NCBI GenBank assembly: GCA_030849075.1 | Contig: JASAOO010003294.1 | Coordinates: 1-36,847 of the forward strand | Direction: 5' to 3' | Origin: Zelonia costaricensis | Taxonomy: Eukaryota > Euglenozoa > Kinetoplastea > Trypanosomatida > Trypanosomatidae | Length of the DNA stretch: 36,847 nucleotides | In this document: piece by piece, positions 16,636 to 25,135 of the stretch | Layout of the letters: the number at the start of each line of letters is the position of its first letter | Numbering within the stretch: position 1 is the first letter of the stretch | Notes under the pieces: generated by a model | What the model saw: the letters and a program-made list of their open reading frames with translations, nothing else | What the model was told of the DNA's origin: nothing | Database searches by the model: none | Program-made: the position numbers and the translations under genes

Positions 16636-18939
16636 ATGGCCAAGGCGCTGCCCCGTCTCGCGGTGCTGCTCGAGGAAGGCCCGCGGCCGCCACGCGCCGC
16701 GCCAAACGTCGTCGCCGTTCTTCCTGCAACCGCCTCGCACGGCGCGTTCGTTGCCGTTGCCTCGCAGGCGGTTCAGAGACCGGCGCCGCTGGGGCGCGAT
16801 GACGTTTTCGCCAGTGTGCCGGCGGGTCAGTCGGCCCTCATTCAGCTGCACATGTACGCCTTTGCCTCGCCCTCTCGGGCACACGGCGAGGCTACGCAGG
16901 CACCGGAGATGATGTTGCTGCACTCAGTCGACATCTACGAAGATGACCTGCGGCGGCTAGCGACGCACGATTCGGTGCGACGGCCCGCATCAGCGAGCAG
17001 CGCCACTGGAACAGCCACAAGTAACGCTGCTCTCCCAGCTGCCGCCGAGGCGGAGGCTCTCGTGGGGACGGCGTGGGTGGGGCCGCACTTCACAGCCGCC
17101 GCCGCGGCTCGCGCCTCTGACGCATCTCCGCCGGCAATTACCACGGTGGAGGCCGTGGCGTGGGTCGGCTTGGAGTTCGTGGCGGTCAAGACGGGGCAGC
17201 GGCAGCTGCTCCTCGTGTCCTCCGGCTTGCGTCCCAGCAGCGGCGGCGCGGCGTCAAGCTCAGAGGACAACGACGGCGGCGAGGACGACGAGATGGCCGC
17301 AGTGCAGGCGGGTCTGCACGGCAAGCGTGCTGTGCGCACCGGCTTCGCACGTGTGCAGGACTTCTGCACCGCCACCACCACGGCATCCCTCGCCAGCGGC
17401 GCAAGGGCAGCGTCCGTGCTTGTCGTCGCCGGTCTCCAGCGCCTCACGGGGGTGGTGTGTGAAGGCGGTGGCGGCAGCACAAGCTCATTAGGGGGCGCGT
17501 CCCCCGTCAAGGAGAGAGCGCCGCCGCCGGTGACGGAGCATGCGTGGAAGCTCGGGCCCTTCCAGCACGTGGCGGTCAGTGCCGCGGCGGGGCCCCCTTC
17601 TGGTGTTGTCCTCTGCGCCGCCTCTGCAGGCGGCAGCGTGGAGGTGTACACGTGGTGCGTCGGCGTGGCGCACCGTACAACACCGCCGGTGTGTGTGCAT
17701 CAGGTGCTCATGACCGCAGGCGCTCACGTCTTCTACGGCGTGGCGGTCTCGGCCGCCGCTACGTCGAGCCGGCACGAGATTTGCTTTTGGGTTCTCGGCG
17801 GCGAGCGAGCCGACGTCGGCGACGCAGAAGCGGCAGGTGGCCCGGGTGAGGGGGGTGATGGCGGTGCGGGTCTGCCCGTCCTTCGCGGTATCGACGGACA
17901 CGTCCTTCAGGTGCAGCCGGCCTCGCCGACAGCAACGAAGCCCACGCGTGGTGGGGCACCAGGGGACGAACTCGCTAGCGCGGCTGCTGGGCCCCGTGTT
18001 TTGAACGCGCTGTGGAGCCCTGCCTCGAGCAGCACCGCGACGCCGACCGGCAACCTGGCGCTGCCCGCGCTGTCAGTACTTCAAGCGTCGCCGAGCCTCC
18101 GACTGGGGGTGCCGCCATTCCTGTGTGCGACCGACCACGGCGAGGCCACGGCGGAGCCGCGCGGGCACGTGCTGAGGACGCGGTTTGTGCTCGTGGTGCG
18201 CAGCACGGGGGAGGGCTCGCGGCCACACTGGAGCAGCGCGGTGCTGCCCCTGCAGAGCCCCAACTGCACCGCCGCGCTGGCATGGCTCGGTGCGACCCCG
18301 TCTCCCGCCGACGCCGGCGTGCCACCGTGGGCCCTACTCAACGCCGCCGTGACGCGTGACGAGCACGAGCTGACGCTCCGCACGGCCGGCCGGGTGCTGC
18401 GGCTCAGCGTACGGCACACCGTGTCTCGGGCTGCAGCCGAGACCGACTGGTCGCTCGAGGTGCGTGTGCAGGGCACCCACGAGGTGACGGATGGTCACCG
18501 CCTCGTAGGACTCGCCACCGTACCCGGCTGCGGAGAGGCCGCACCCCTTCTGCTTCTGCACGGTGCCGCGACGCCCGTGCCCACAACAGAGCCACGCGAC
18601 AAGAGCGACGCCGTGTCGTCGGTGTACGGCCAGCCGCTGCACAAGTCGTCCTGGGCCGTAGCCACCGACTTACGCGCAGTTCTAGTGAATCAGCTGCAGC
18701 CGTGGACGCCAGTGCGCAAGCCTTCGGATGCGTCGCCGCCGTGCAGCAGCGACGGCGGCGGTGCCTCTGGCGGACTCGCCGCGCCGGTGTCAGAGGCCGA
18801 CGTCCTTGCGAAGGTGGAGGCACTGGTAGCGGCGGAGGGGGCTCGACTGCAGCGGCACCTGGACGAACGCCTGAACCGTCTCGAAGCGCTGCTGCAGCGT
18901 CTTGTCGGTGCCAGTGGGGACGCGCGCGCGCGACGGTGA
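16636..18939 (+). CDS. Large hypothetical protein, possible beta-propeller with C-terminal coiled coil
   Basis: A 767-residue protein of unrecognised family. Much of it alternates short hydrophobic beta-type segments with Gly/Ala/Ser-rich loops. Two segments (about 305-340, ending SVEVYTW, and about 358-390, ending ICFWVLGG) look like diverged WD40-type blades, with a small-residue turn before an aromatic-containing strand. Low-complexity insertions occur near 115-145, 195-235 and 390-450. The last 45 residues (about 720-765) form a charged Leu-heptad helix suited to oligomerisation. A propeller followed by a coiled coil occurs in trafficking, decapping-scaffold (EDC4/Ge-1) and ciliary proteins; I cannot choose among these. 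The frame is open upstream to 16360 but reads as spacer, so the ATG at 16636 is preferred. Coding status is well supported by composition. Confidence 0.75.
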   Translation: MAKALPRLAVLLEEGPRPPRAAPNVVAVLPATASHGAFVAVASQAVQRPAPLGRDDVFASVPAGQSALIQLHMYAFASPSRAHGEATQAPEMMLLHSVDIYEDDLRRLATHDSVRRPASASSATGTATSNAALPAAAEAEALVGTAWVGPHFTAAAAARASDASPPAITTVEAVAWVGLEFVAVKTGQRQLLLVSSGLRPSSGGAASSSEDNDGGEDDEMAAVQAGLHGKRAVRTGFARVQDFCTATTTASLASGARAASVLVVAGLQRLTGVVCEGGGGSTSSLGGASPVKERAPPPVTEHAWKLGPFQHVAVSAAAGPPSGVVLCAASAGGSVEVYTWCVGVAHRTTPPVCVHQVLMTAGAHVFYGVAVSAAATSSRHEICFWVLGGERADVGDAEAAGGPGEGGDGGAGLPVLRGIDGHVLQVQPASPTATKPTRGGAPGDELASAAAGPRVLNALWSPASSSTATPTGNLALPALSVLQASPSLRLGVPPFLCATDHGEATAEPRGHVLRTRFVLVVRSTGEGSRPHWSSAVLPLQSPNCTAALAWLGATPSPADAGVPPWALLNAAVTRDEHELTLRTAGRVLRLSVRHTVSRAAAETDWSLEVRVQGTHEVTDGHRLVGLATVPGCGEAAPLLLLHGAATPVPTTEPRDKSDAVSSVYGQPLHKSSWAVATDLRAVLVNQLQPWTPVRKPSDASPPCSSDGGGASGGLAAPVSEADVLAKVEALVAAEGARLQRHLDERLNRLEALLQRLVGASGDARARR

Positions 18940-19365
18940 TTACTGATGTCCCCCCCCCCCTTCCCCTCCCTCCTCCCCTCTCTGAGCAACGCGCCGGAGC
19001 TCCTTGGCGTGCTCTGCAGCTCCGGAGACAATGACCGTCACCCGGTTCAAGGGCTTCAGAGTCGAAGAAAAAAAAAAAAGAACGCGCGTGCGACAGCAGT
19101 TGCAGTGGACACTTGACGCGCGCAGCAGCAGAGCCCTCTGGAGCGATCTAACCACGGGCTGCAAAGACGTGGCTACCCGCTCGCGCGACCGCATGAGCAT
19201 GTGTGCGCGAGCGCCGAAGGACATGCCAAGAGTCTCCATCCCTCCACATCCACTCCCCCTTCCCTCTCACACTCCCCGCCCCTCCCTTCACAGACACCTC
19301 GCACCACCGGTTCGAACACAAGCACAGACATCCGCGCAGCCCAAGATAACCGCTGCGCTTGTGCT
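18940..19365 (+). other. Intergenic spacer with an A12 tract
   Basis: C-rich tract right after the stop (18951-18975), a run of 12 A at 19068-19079, and the pyrimidine tract used as acceptor for the next gene. No gene seen. Confidence 0.75.
19234..19293 (+). promoter_or_regulatory. Candidate spliced-leader acceptor for the AAA ATPase gene
   Basis: A C/T tract ends in AG at 19292-19293, 72 bases before the ATG at 19366. The AG lies inside the longer open frame starting at 19201, which argues against that longer start. Confidence 0.55.
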
Positions 19366-20886
19366 ATGGAGGTGAAGAAGGTGGAAGAGACGCGTGCCTT
19401 GGTGTGTGAGGCGCGCGACCTGTTGCGGCAGCAGCTCAACACTGCCGCCCCGTCTACCCCCACATCCCTCCACGGAGCGCTGAGCGCCGAGGCGCACGCC
19501 GCGCTTCGCGGCACCCTGCAACAGCTGCTGCCGTGCCTCTGCGTCCTGCGCTCGTTTGAACGCCAGCACGCGTACTCGTCCACTTATGAGCTCGTCATCA
19601 GCGCCGTGGGGCAGGTGCTTGGCTTTCTCACTGCGAGGGACACGGCAGCGTCAGCAGACGCCGCCCCATCGCACGAGCCGAAGACGCAGCAGCGGAACTC
19701 AGAGGAGGGGGAGCACGATGAGGGGGGCGCGGCGCCGCAGTCGCCGCGGGACGCACCGACGCCGGCGAACACAACCGCGACGTGGGCCAACACGTTCGGC
19801 TGCGACGACGCCATTCTCGCCCTGCGCCAGGCCACGACGCTGCCGCAGCGCTACCCGGCGCTCTTCACCGGGCCACGCCAGCCGTGGCGGCGCCTCCTCC
19901 TCTACGGTCCGCCCGGCACGGGCAAGAGCCGCCTGGCCGCCGCGACCGCCGCCGAGAGCGGCGCCGTCTTTCTCAGCGTCTCGGCGGCCGACCTGCTGAG
20001 CAAGTGGGTGGGTGAGAGCGAGAAGCAGGTGCGGCAGGCCTTTGCCCAGGCCGCCGCGGCCACTCCGCGCTGCGTGCTCTTCTTTGACGAGGTCGACGCT
20101 CTCTGCGGCGCGCGCGGCGGGCACGGGGAGAGCGAGCTGGCGCGGCGGCTCAAGACGGAGTTTCTGCTTCACCTGCAGGTGGACGTGCCGACCGTGACGG
20201 TGCTGGCTGCAACAAACCTGCCGTGGGAGCTGGACGCGGCCATTGTACGCCGCTTCGACCGCTTCGTGTATGTCGGCCTCCCCTCCGCCGCGGTCAAGCG
20301 GCAGATACTCGCCGCCGAGCTGTGCGGTGTGGCGCACGCTGTCGACGACGATGCACTCGACCACGTCGTTGCGCAGACAGAGCGCTTTTCCGTCGTGGAC
20401 GTGCGGCTGCTGCTCGCCCACGCTGTGATGTCACCCGTGACAGAGTGGCTACTAAGGAATGACGTTGAGAAGAGGGAGGGTCGTCAGCGAGCTGGGGAAG
20501 TAGGCACCGACGGCTTCGCCGTTTCGCTGACAGCGGCGACGGTGCCGGCGCGCTGTCTGGAGCCTTGTCACGGCGCGTCCGCCCCTGCGAGTCCGCAAGA
20601 CCGCCGCACGCTGACTTCACCCCCGCGCTCCGCCGTCGAGGTGCTTGGTGACGTGGCGCAAAGCGACGGCTCTGTCATGTCCGAGTCGCCGCCGGACACC
20701 TCTGTGACTCCGCCGGCCAGGGACGCCTGTGATGGTCTGGCCTCGCGTGTTGCCGTGCGTCATCATGTCCCGTGCGTGGAGGCGCGGCACTTCGACGACG
20801 CACTGCACGCCATCACGGCAACAACGACCGCGGAGGAACTTGCCCGGTACACCGCCTGGCGCTCCCGCGCACCCGCAATCAGGTGA
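19366..20886 (+). CDS. Vps4/katanin-clade AAA ATPase
   Basis: A 506-residue protein with one AAA module of the 'meiotic' clade. Walker A is GPPGTGKS (181-188), pore loop KWVGES (213-218), Walker B VLFFDEVD (237-244), sensor-1 ATN (282-284) and the paired Arg fingers R295-R296. The strings SKWVGESEKQVRQAF, GESELARRLKTEF and TNLPWELDAAI are closest to Vps4, spastin and katanin. A C-terminal helix (about 473-498, HFDDAL then ELARYTAW) matches the Vps4_C type end helix. Such enzymes thread substrate through the hexamer pore: Vps4 disassembles ESCRT-III, katanin and spastin sever microtubules. Residues 1-90 are helical and could be a diverged MIT domain, but I cannot confirm it. A disordered insert of about 100 residues (365-465) separates the AAA lid from the C-terminal helix, which ordinary Vps4 lacks. 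All catalytic residues are present. Confidence 0.88.
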   Translation: MEVKKVEETRALVCEARDLLRQQLNTAAPSTPTSLHGALSAEAHAALRGTLQQLLPCLCVLRSFERQHAYSSTYELVISAVGQVLGFLTARDTAASADAAPSHEPKTQQRNSEEGEHDEGGAAPQSPRDAPTPANTTATWANTFGCDDAILALRQATTLPQRYPALFTGPRQPWRRLLLYGPPGTGKSRLAAATAAESGAVFLSVSAADLLSKWVGESEKQVRQAFAQAAAATPRCVLFFDEVDALCGARGGHGESELARRLKTEFLLHLQVDVPTVTVLAATNLPWELDAAIVRRFDRFVYVGLPSAAVKRQILAAELCGVAHAVDDDALDHVVAQTERFSVVDVRLLLAHAVMSPVTEWLLRNDVEKREGRQRAGEVGTDGFAVSLTAATVPARCLEPCHGASAPASPQDRRTLTSPPRSAVEVLGDVAQSDGSVMSESPPDTSVTPPARDACDGLASRVAVRHHVPCVEARHFDDALHAITATTTAEELARYTAWRSRAPAIR

Positions 20887-21529
20887 GTGGCACGGCGCGC
20901 TCGCCTCGGTTTTTTTTTTGATGATGTTGCCGCTTGTTTTCGTCTCTGCTGTGTGTCCCTGCAGTGTCGTACCGTTGATCCTTCCTCTCCTTTCCAACCC
21001 GCTGCTTTTTGGCCCTGCTCACGGCCGCACTAGGCCCTCCCCTACGAATCCCCTGTTCACCACGGGAGGTCGCCTCCCCCCTCCCCCCCCCCCGCCCCGC
21101 TGAATGGGCGGGAGGGCGGTGCCTCACCCGACATCCCGAGGCGGAACGGAAGCGCGTACCCCCGGCGAGAAGTACACGGAGTAGCCCGGCTCAAGGGGAG
21201 GGGTGGCAGTGTGCCGGCCCCTCCCTCACCCTCCCCCCTCGTTACGGTGCCGAGCTGGAGCGAGGCGCCAGGAGACCCTCTTTTGTTTTTTTTTCCAACG
21301 CATGCCGCATGCGCTGCTGCACTCTTATGCGGCTCCGTATCCACTCTCCCTCTCCTCTGAACGCCACCCGCGCCTGCTCTTCGGAAACCCGCCATCTGTG
21401 AGAGTTTGCCGCATTTACGCCGCGTACGTGCGGACGTCGTTACCGTAAACCACCAGCCCCGCCTCTTACCCTCCCCTATTCACATCTTGTCTCGCCTCAC
21501 CCTCCCCCTTGTCGGGCTCCATCCTCGCC
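20887..21529 (+). other. Intergenic spacer
   Basis: Pyrimidine-rich, with a T run at 20910-20919, a C run near 21082-21091 and a T-rich tract at 21281-21294. The C/T tract at 21470-21510 precedes the next ATG, but there is no AG close enough to call a single acceptor with confidence. No gene seen. Confidence 0.75.
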
Positions 21530-22093
21530 ATGACGATCCGTGTGGTGCTGCAGGCCATGGACCAGGCCCACCTGCTGGTGGATAACTTGGAGCGCTACGT
21601 GCGCGCCGGCCGCGGCGTCATGGTCTACATCGCCTTCTTGGCCGACGACGACGGCACCCCGATCACGGACGACGCCCTGCGCCATGGCGTGGAGGTGCTG
21701 CTGCAGACCAAGATCTTCACCCACTTCTCACCCGAGAAGATGATTAGCCGGCCGCAGTCTCTGGACGAGAGCCCTGAGATGGACATCCTCATCGTCCCGC
21801 AGGCCTCGCTGGGTGGAAAGGTGAAGAAGGGGCACTCGGTGCAGTTCCACCAGCTCGTCGCCAAGGACGTCGGCGCCACCCTGTACGACCGCTTCTGCCA
21901 CTTTGTGCGCATCGCCCGCGGCGTGGACGTGGCGCGTGTGGACGCCAACGGGGCACCGCTGGACGAGGCGGGCACCCCCAAGGCGCAGGGCTGGATCAAG
22001 TACAACAGCCGCGTCATCTCTGGCACCTTCGGCAACCGCCAGGGGCTGCGCTTTGAGACCGAGGGTCCCTTCACCCACACCTTCGACATTTAA
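21530..22093 (+). CDS. DTD2: D-aminoacyl-tRNA deacylase, DTD2/ATD type
   Basis: A 187-residue protein, about the length of the DTD fold. It matches the DTD2/ATD branch better than classical DTD1: ILIVPQASLGGK (87-98, PQASLGG at 90-96) corresponds to the IPQATLGG of ATD, where DTD1 has a Ser-Gln-Phe-Thr type motif. The C-terminal FGNRQGL (167-173) and GPFTH (179-183) are also ATD-like. DTD enzymes hydrolyse D-amino acids, or glycine mis-attached to tRNA, by RNA-based catalysis around the Gly-Pro loops; ATD also removes L-Ala from mischarged tRNA-Thr. I recall a Leishmania major structure from structural genomics of a probable deacylase of this kind. The ATG at 21530 gives the family-typical N-terminus (TIRVVLQ), whereas an upstream TTG start would add seven unsupported residues. 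Cytosolic location expected. Confidence 0.9.
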   Translation: MTIRVVLQAMDQAHLLVDNLERYVRAGRGVMVYIAFLADDDGTPITDDALRHGVEVLLQTKIFTHFSPEKMISRPQSLDESPEMDILIVPQASLGGKVKKGHSVQFHQLVAKDVGATLYDRFCHFVRIARGVDVARVDANGAPLDEAGTPKAQGWIKYNSRVISGTFGNRQGLRFETEGPFTHTFDI

Positions 22094-22675
22094 GACCGGT
22101 GTCTGTGCTGTGTCTTTCGTTCGCCCCTTCGCGCGCACCAAGCATCAAGTAAAGGATAACTTGTGCCTCCGCTCCTGCTGCGTTGTGGGGATAGGGGGTT
22201 AGGGCGTTGGATGGCGATTCATGGGAATCTGTGTCATTAAAGGCCACCAAACATCGTCGCAGCGTGGGAAGTGTGGCCGCTCTTAGCCTCTTTTCGCACC
22301 CAATAACTCCACGTCGCCAACAGGCCATGTGCCCTGCACGGAATGTCGAGCGCGACGCACACCCTCCGACTCCGACTCTGGTCGGTCTCTGCATTTTCTG
22401 TGTGGCGCAGAGGTTGAGTCTCACGGGAGCACCTCTGCGCGCGTGGCTCGGGCTGAAGCGGATGCACCCAAGACATCCCCCGCCGGCCACGTCGAAAACA
22501 AACAACAAAAAGATGGTCTTATCCCTTAGCGGACGGTGCGTTTGGTATTGCACGTGGACAGGTGCACACGCACATGCCCTCGACGGCACTCTCTATGCAG
22601 CCAACGCCGCCAACCCTTACGCCCTCGCCTGGGCGTTTCCGCGCGCAACAAGGACACACGCTCCGCGTTTCCAGC

Positions 22676-22714
22676 TCTTGTCTTCACCCTTCCCCTTCCA
22701 TTACGCCCCCGCAG
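22676..22714 (+). promoter_or_regulatory. Candidate spliced-leader acceptor
   Basis: A C/T tract ends in AG at 22713-22714, 137 bases before the ATG at 22852. Confidence 0.5.
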
Positions 22715-22794
22715 CACACAAAAACACGCCGACGCTCCCCTACTGACTGTGGCGGGCGCTTCGCCGAGCCGTCACACACATCCCATCCCGTGTG

Positions 22795-22814
22795 CACACA
22801 CACACACACACACA
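22795..22814. repeat. (CA)10 microsatellite
   Basis: Ten perfect CA units just upstream of the second LYR-like gene; it would be part of that mRNA's 5' UTR. Confidence 0.92.
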
Positions 22815-22851
22815 AACACACACGCGCTCGTGCGCTTCCAAGAGGTGGCAC

Positions 22852-23313
22852 ATGTCTCTGTCAAGCAGCGGGGCCGCTGCCGTCGTGGATGGCGTCGGGC
22901 GTGCCGGCGGCACAGCCGCACTCATGCCACGCTGGACGCCGCAGCAGCACTGTTTTCGATACCTGATGAAGTCACTGCGGTCGGCCTACTTTCACGACCG
23001 TGCGAAGCTGTTCTGGGCTCGGCACCGTGTCTTGGTTGAGTTCTACAAGTACTCGCGTGTTGAGGAGGAGAAAGACGTGTTGCTTCTGCTTGGTATCGGC
23101 AAGGAGGTGGCCGACTTCGTGGCGGAGTACATGAAGGTCGACGTGGGCGCCATCCTGACGCACAACGAAAAGATGCAATCGCTGCCGGTGGCCAACGCGA
23201 AGCGCTACCGCGAGGAGTACCTGCTGCACGAGAAGCAGCACGAATCGTGGTGCAAGCAGAAGATTCGACTCATGATGGATCGCCGTCCTCCACCGCCGTA
23301 CCCATTTTTCTAA
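22852..23313 (+). CDS. Small LYR-like protein, probably mitochondrial
   Basis: A 153-residue protein. Residues 35-98 follow the LYR-family outline: an opening helix FRYLMKSLR in place of L-Y-R and the downstream Arg, a second helix with RHRVLVEFYKY, an EEEKDVLLLLGIGKEV segment equivalent to the usual 'D..ki..ll..G', and a closing helix. The C-terminal 45 residues are charged and end in a Pro-rich PPPPYPFF. LYR proteins partner mitochondrial acyl carrier protein as subunits or assembly factors of respiratory complexes. The L-Y-R tripeptide itself is degenerate (FRY), so the family call is tentative. The start is uncertain: the ATG at 22852 gives an Ala/Gly/Val leader, and a second ATG at 22924 begins MPRWTPQQ and would remove it. 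I prefer the upstream ATG because it follows the acceptor tract. Confidence 0.75.
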   Translation: MSLSSSGAAAVVDGVGRAGGTAALMPRWTPQQHCFRYLMKSLRSAYFHDRAKLFWARHRVLVEFYKYSRVEEEKDVLLLLGIGKEVADFVAEYMKVDVGAILTHNEKMQSLPVANAKRYREEYLLHEKQHESWCKQKIRLMMDRRPPPPYPFF

Positions 23314-24229
23314 TAGGCGCGAGACCGCGACGCCGCTGAGGAGTCATCCACGCGCGCAGTTGGGGTGGGAAGAAGTGCGTGGGGTTGCCGCGGCAATGCT
23401 CGCTGCTCACACGCCATGGCAAAGATGTGCCTGCAGCGGCACGTGGGGGAGGACGTGGGGCGCCCCCTGGACGACGTCTTGCGCGCCGCCGCCTCGCTCC
23501 ACCTTTGAGTCGCACCGGAACGCGAGCGCTAAGACGGTCCACCTTTCGCCTTGCGTCTTCGATTGGCACCTTTTTCGTGTTGGTGTTGTTGTTCACACCC
23601 ACACAGAGGCTACTGCGATTAAACAAAGAAAACAAGCGATCATCACACATTTTGCTAGAGCACTGCGTCCCACCGCGTCCTTGAGGACGAAAGCAGCAGG
23701 ATTCTGCAGGGTACGTTCTAGAGCGTTGCCACCGCATCTTCTTCGCCCCCGGCTTCCCCCCCTCCCCCTCCTCGCGTCTGCTACAGCCTTCACTGCTTCT
23801 TCGAACTCTACGAACGATCACTTTGCCCCCCCCCCTCACTTCCTCCCGCTTCACGGTTGGCTTCCACGAATGCAACGCGCTCACACTGGCCCGTCAGATT
23901 CCCACCTCCCTCTGCATCACAACACGCACCACTTCACTTGCACCGCACCAAGCCACCTGCCCTTCACCACCTCCTCTCTTCACTCCTATTCAGGCTCAAA
24001 CGCGCACGCACACACACACACTCAAAAAGGAAACGCAAATCAGCGGGTCGCCTTTGCCAGTCGAGCGCTACTTGACTTTATTACGGCGGTGTACTCTTTC
24101 TTCCTTTTGGCACCTCCGCCACACCCTTTACGCCTCCGTGCAGACACGCGCACCGCCCTCTCACGCCGTCATCTGAGTTTTGTGAAAGGGGTTGACCTTT
24201 CCACCACACAAACACATCGACTAGCAGCA
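23314..24229 (+). other. Intergenic spacer
   Basis: Mixed composition up to about 23740, then C/T-rich with C runs near 23826-23835 and CA-rich DNA near 24005-24020. The epimerase frame is open throughout, but the translation before 24230 is not family-like. No separate gene seen. Confidence 0.7.
23959..24143 (+). promoter_or_regulatory. Candidate spliced-leader acceptors for the epimerase gene
   Basis: Two plausible sites: a C/T tract ending in AG at 23992-23993, and a second tract with AG at 24142-24143 (87 bases before the ATG). I cannot choose between them by eye. Confidence 0.4.
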
Positions 24230-25135
24230 ATGGCCGCCTTTATTCCCGACACGCGTGGGCGCAACAGCATCACCGTCCACAACGACGACGGCTCGAGCAT
24301 CACGGTGTACGAGCAGGGCGCGCACCTGAGCAGCTGGAAGACGAAGGATGGCAAGGAGCACCTCTATCTCAGCCCCAACGCCATCTTTGCCGACCGCACC
24401 GCCCTGCGTGGTGGCGTGCCGCTCATCTTCCCACAGTTCGGCTCATACGGGCCGATGCTGCCGTCGCACGGCTTCGCGCGCATCCGCCCCTGGCACGTCG
24501 AGGACGCCGAGAGCGGCAAGGCCACCTTCTCCCTGCGCGTGCCTCTGTGCGAGCTGCTGCCCGAGGGCTGCTCCCTCACCGATGCTCCGCAGAACGCCGT
24601 CAACATGCTCTACACCATCACCTTCAGCAACAGCGAGCTGAAGCTGCGCATGAAGGTGACGAACACGAGCGAGGAGCAGGCGGCGCCGTTCCAGTTTGCC
24701 TTCCACACGTACTTCGCCGTGTCTGACATTGCGCAGACGGTGATCAACGGCGTGAACCGCTCGCCGTTCATCGACAACGGCAAGGCCCGCGGCAACCCGG
24801 ACACGCCGTCGAGCCCGCCGGAGCCGCTGTGGATTATCCGCGGCGAGCACGACCGCATCTACCCCAATCAGGCCTGCGCCATTGTCGTGCAGGACCTCGT
24901 CGCCAAAACGGCCATGCAGATCGCCAGCCCGAACCTGCGCGACGTCTGCGTCTGGAACCCCGGTGCGGCCAAGTGCGCCGCCCTCAAGGACATGCCGGCG
25001 GACGGCTTCCAGCGCTTCGTGTGCGTGGAGCACGGCAACATGCTGAAGAAGGTTGTCGTGCCGCCGTGCTCGAGCTGGAGCGGCTCGCAGGAGATTACAA
25101 TCCTCGCTGGCAGCCCGCGTGAGTCGAGCATTTAG
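24230..25135 (+). CDS. Glucose-6-phosphate 1-epimerase (YeaD/YMR099c family)
   Basis: A 301-residue protein of the aldose-1-epimerase superfamily, G6P branch. It shows RGGVPLIFPQFG (60-71), LPSHGFAR (77-84), FAFHTYF with the likely catalytic H159, EHDRIY with D208, and VCVEHG with the likely catalytic base E267. R60 and R84 are in the positions expected to bind the sugar phosphate, by analogy with the yeast enzyme. The reaction interconverts alpha- and beta-glucose-6-phosphate, feeding beta-G6P to the pentose phosphate pathway and alpha-G6P to phosphoglucomutase. Length and motif order are normal and every key residue is present. I see no C-terminal SKL-type signal (it ends ESSI) and no clear PTS2, so a cytosolic location is the default, though part of G6P metabolism in these organisms is glycosomal. 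The ATG at 24230 begins right where homology starts. Confidence 0.95.
   Translation: MAAFIPDTRGRNSITVHNDDGSSITVYEQGAHLSSWKTKDGKEHLYLSPNAIFADRTALRGGVPLIFPQFGSYGPMLPSHGFARIRPWHVEDAESGKATFSLRVPLCELLPEGCSLTDAPQNAVNMLYTITFSNSELKLRMKVTNTSEEQAAPFQFAFHTYFAVSDIAQTVINGVNRSPFIDNGKARGNPDTPSSPPEPLWIIRGEHDRIYPNQACAIVVQDLVAKTAMQIASPNLRDVCVWNPGAAKCAALKDMPADGFQRFVCVEHGNMLKKVVVPPCSSWSGSQEITILAGSPRESSI

Larger units (their letters stand above)
22094..22851 (+). other. Intergenic spacer
   Basis: The first 400 bases are less pyrimidine-rich than other spacers. An open frame beginning near 22210 runs to 22746, but its translation has no family features and turns into His/Thr/Pro low complexity, so I do not call a gene. 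A (CA)10 microsatellite lies at 22795-22814. Confidence 0.65.

Noticed and set aside
20881..20890. GTGAGT string at the end of the AAA ATPase gene resembling a 5' splice site
   Set aside because: Cis-introns are exceedingly rare in trypanosomatids. The protein already ends with a complete Vps4_C-like helix, and no matching acceptor and continuing exon were seen.
22210..22746. Open frame of about 178 residues upstream of the second LYR-like gene
   Set aside because: No family features, ends in His/Thr/Pro low complexity, and overlaps the predicted splice acceptor for the downstream gene.
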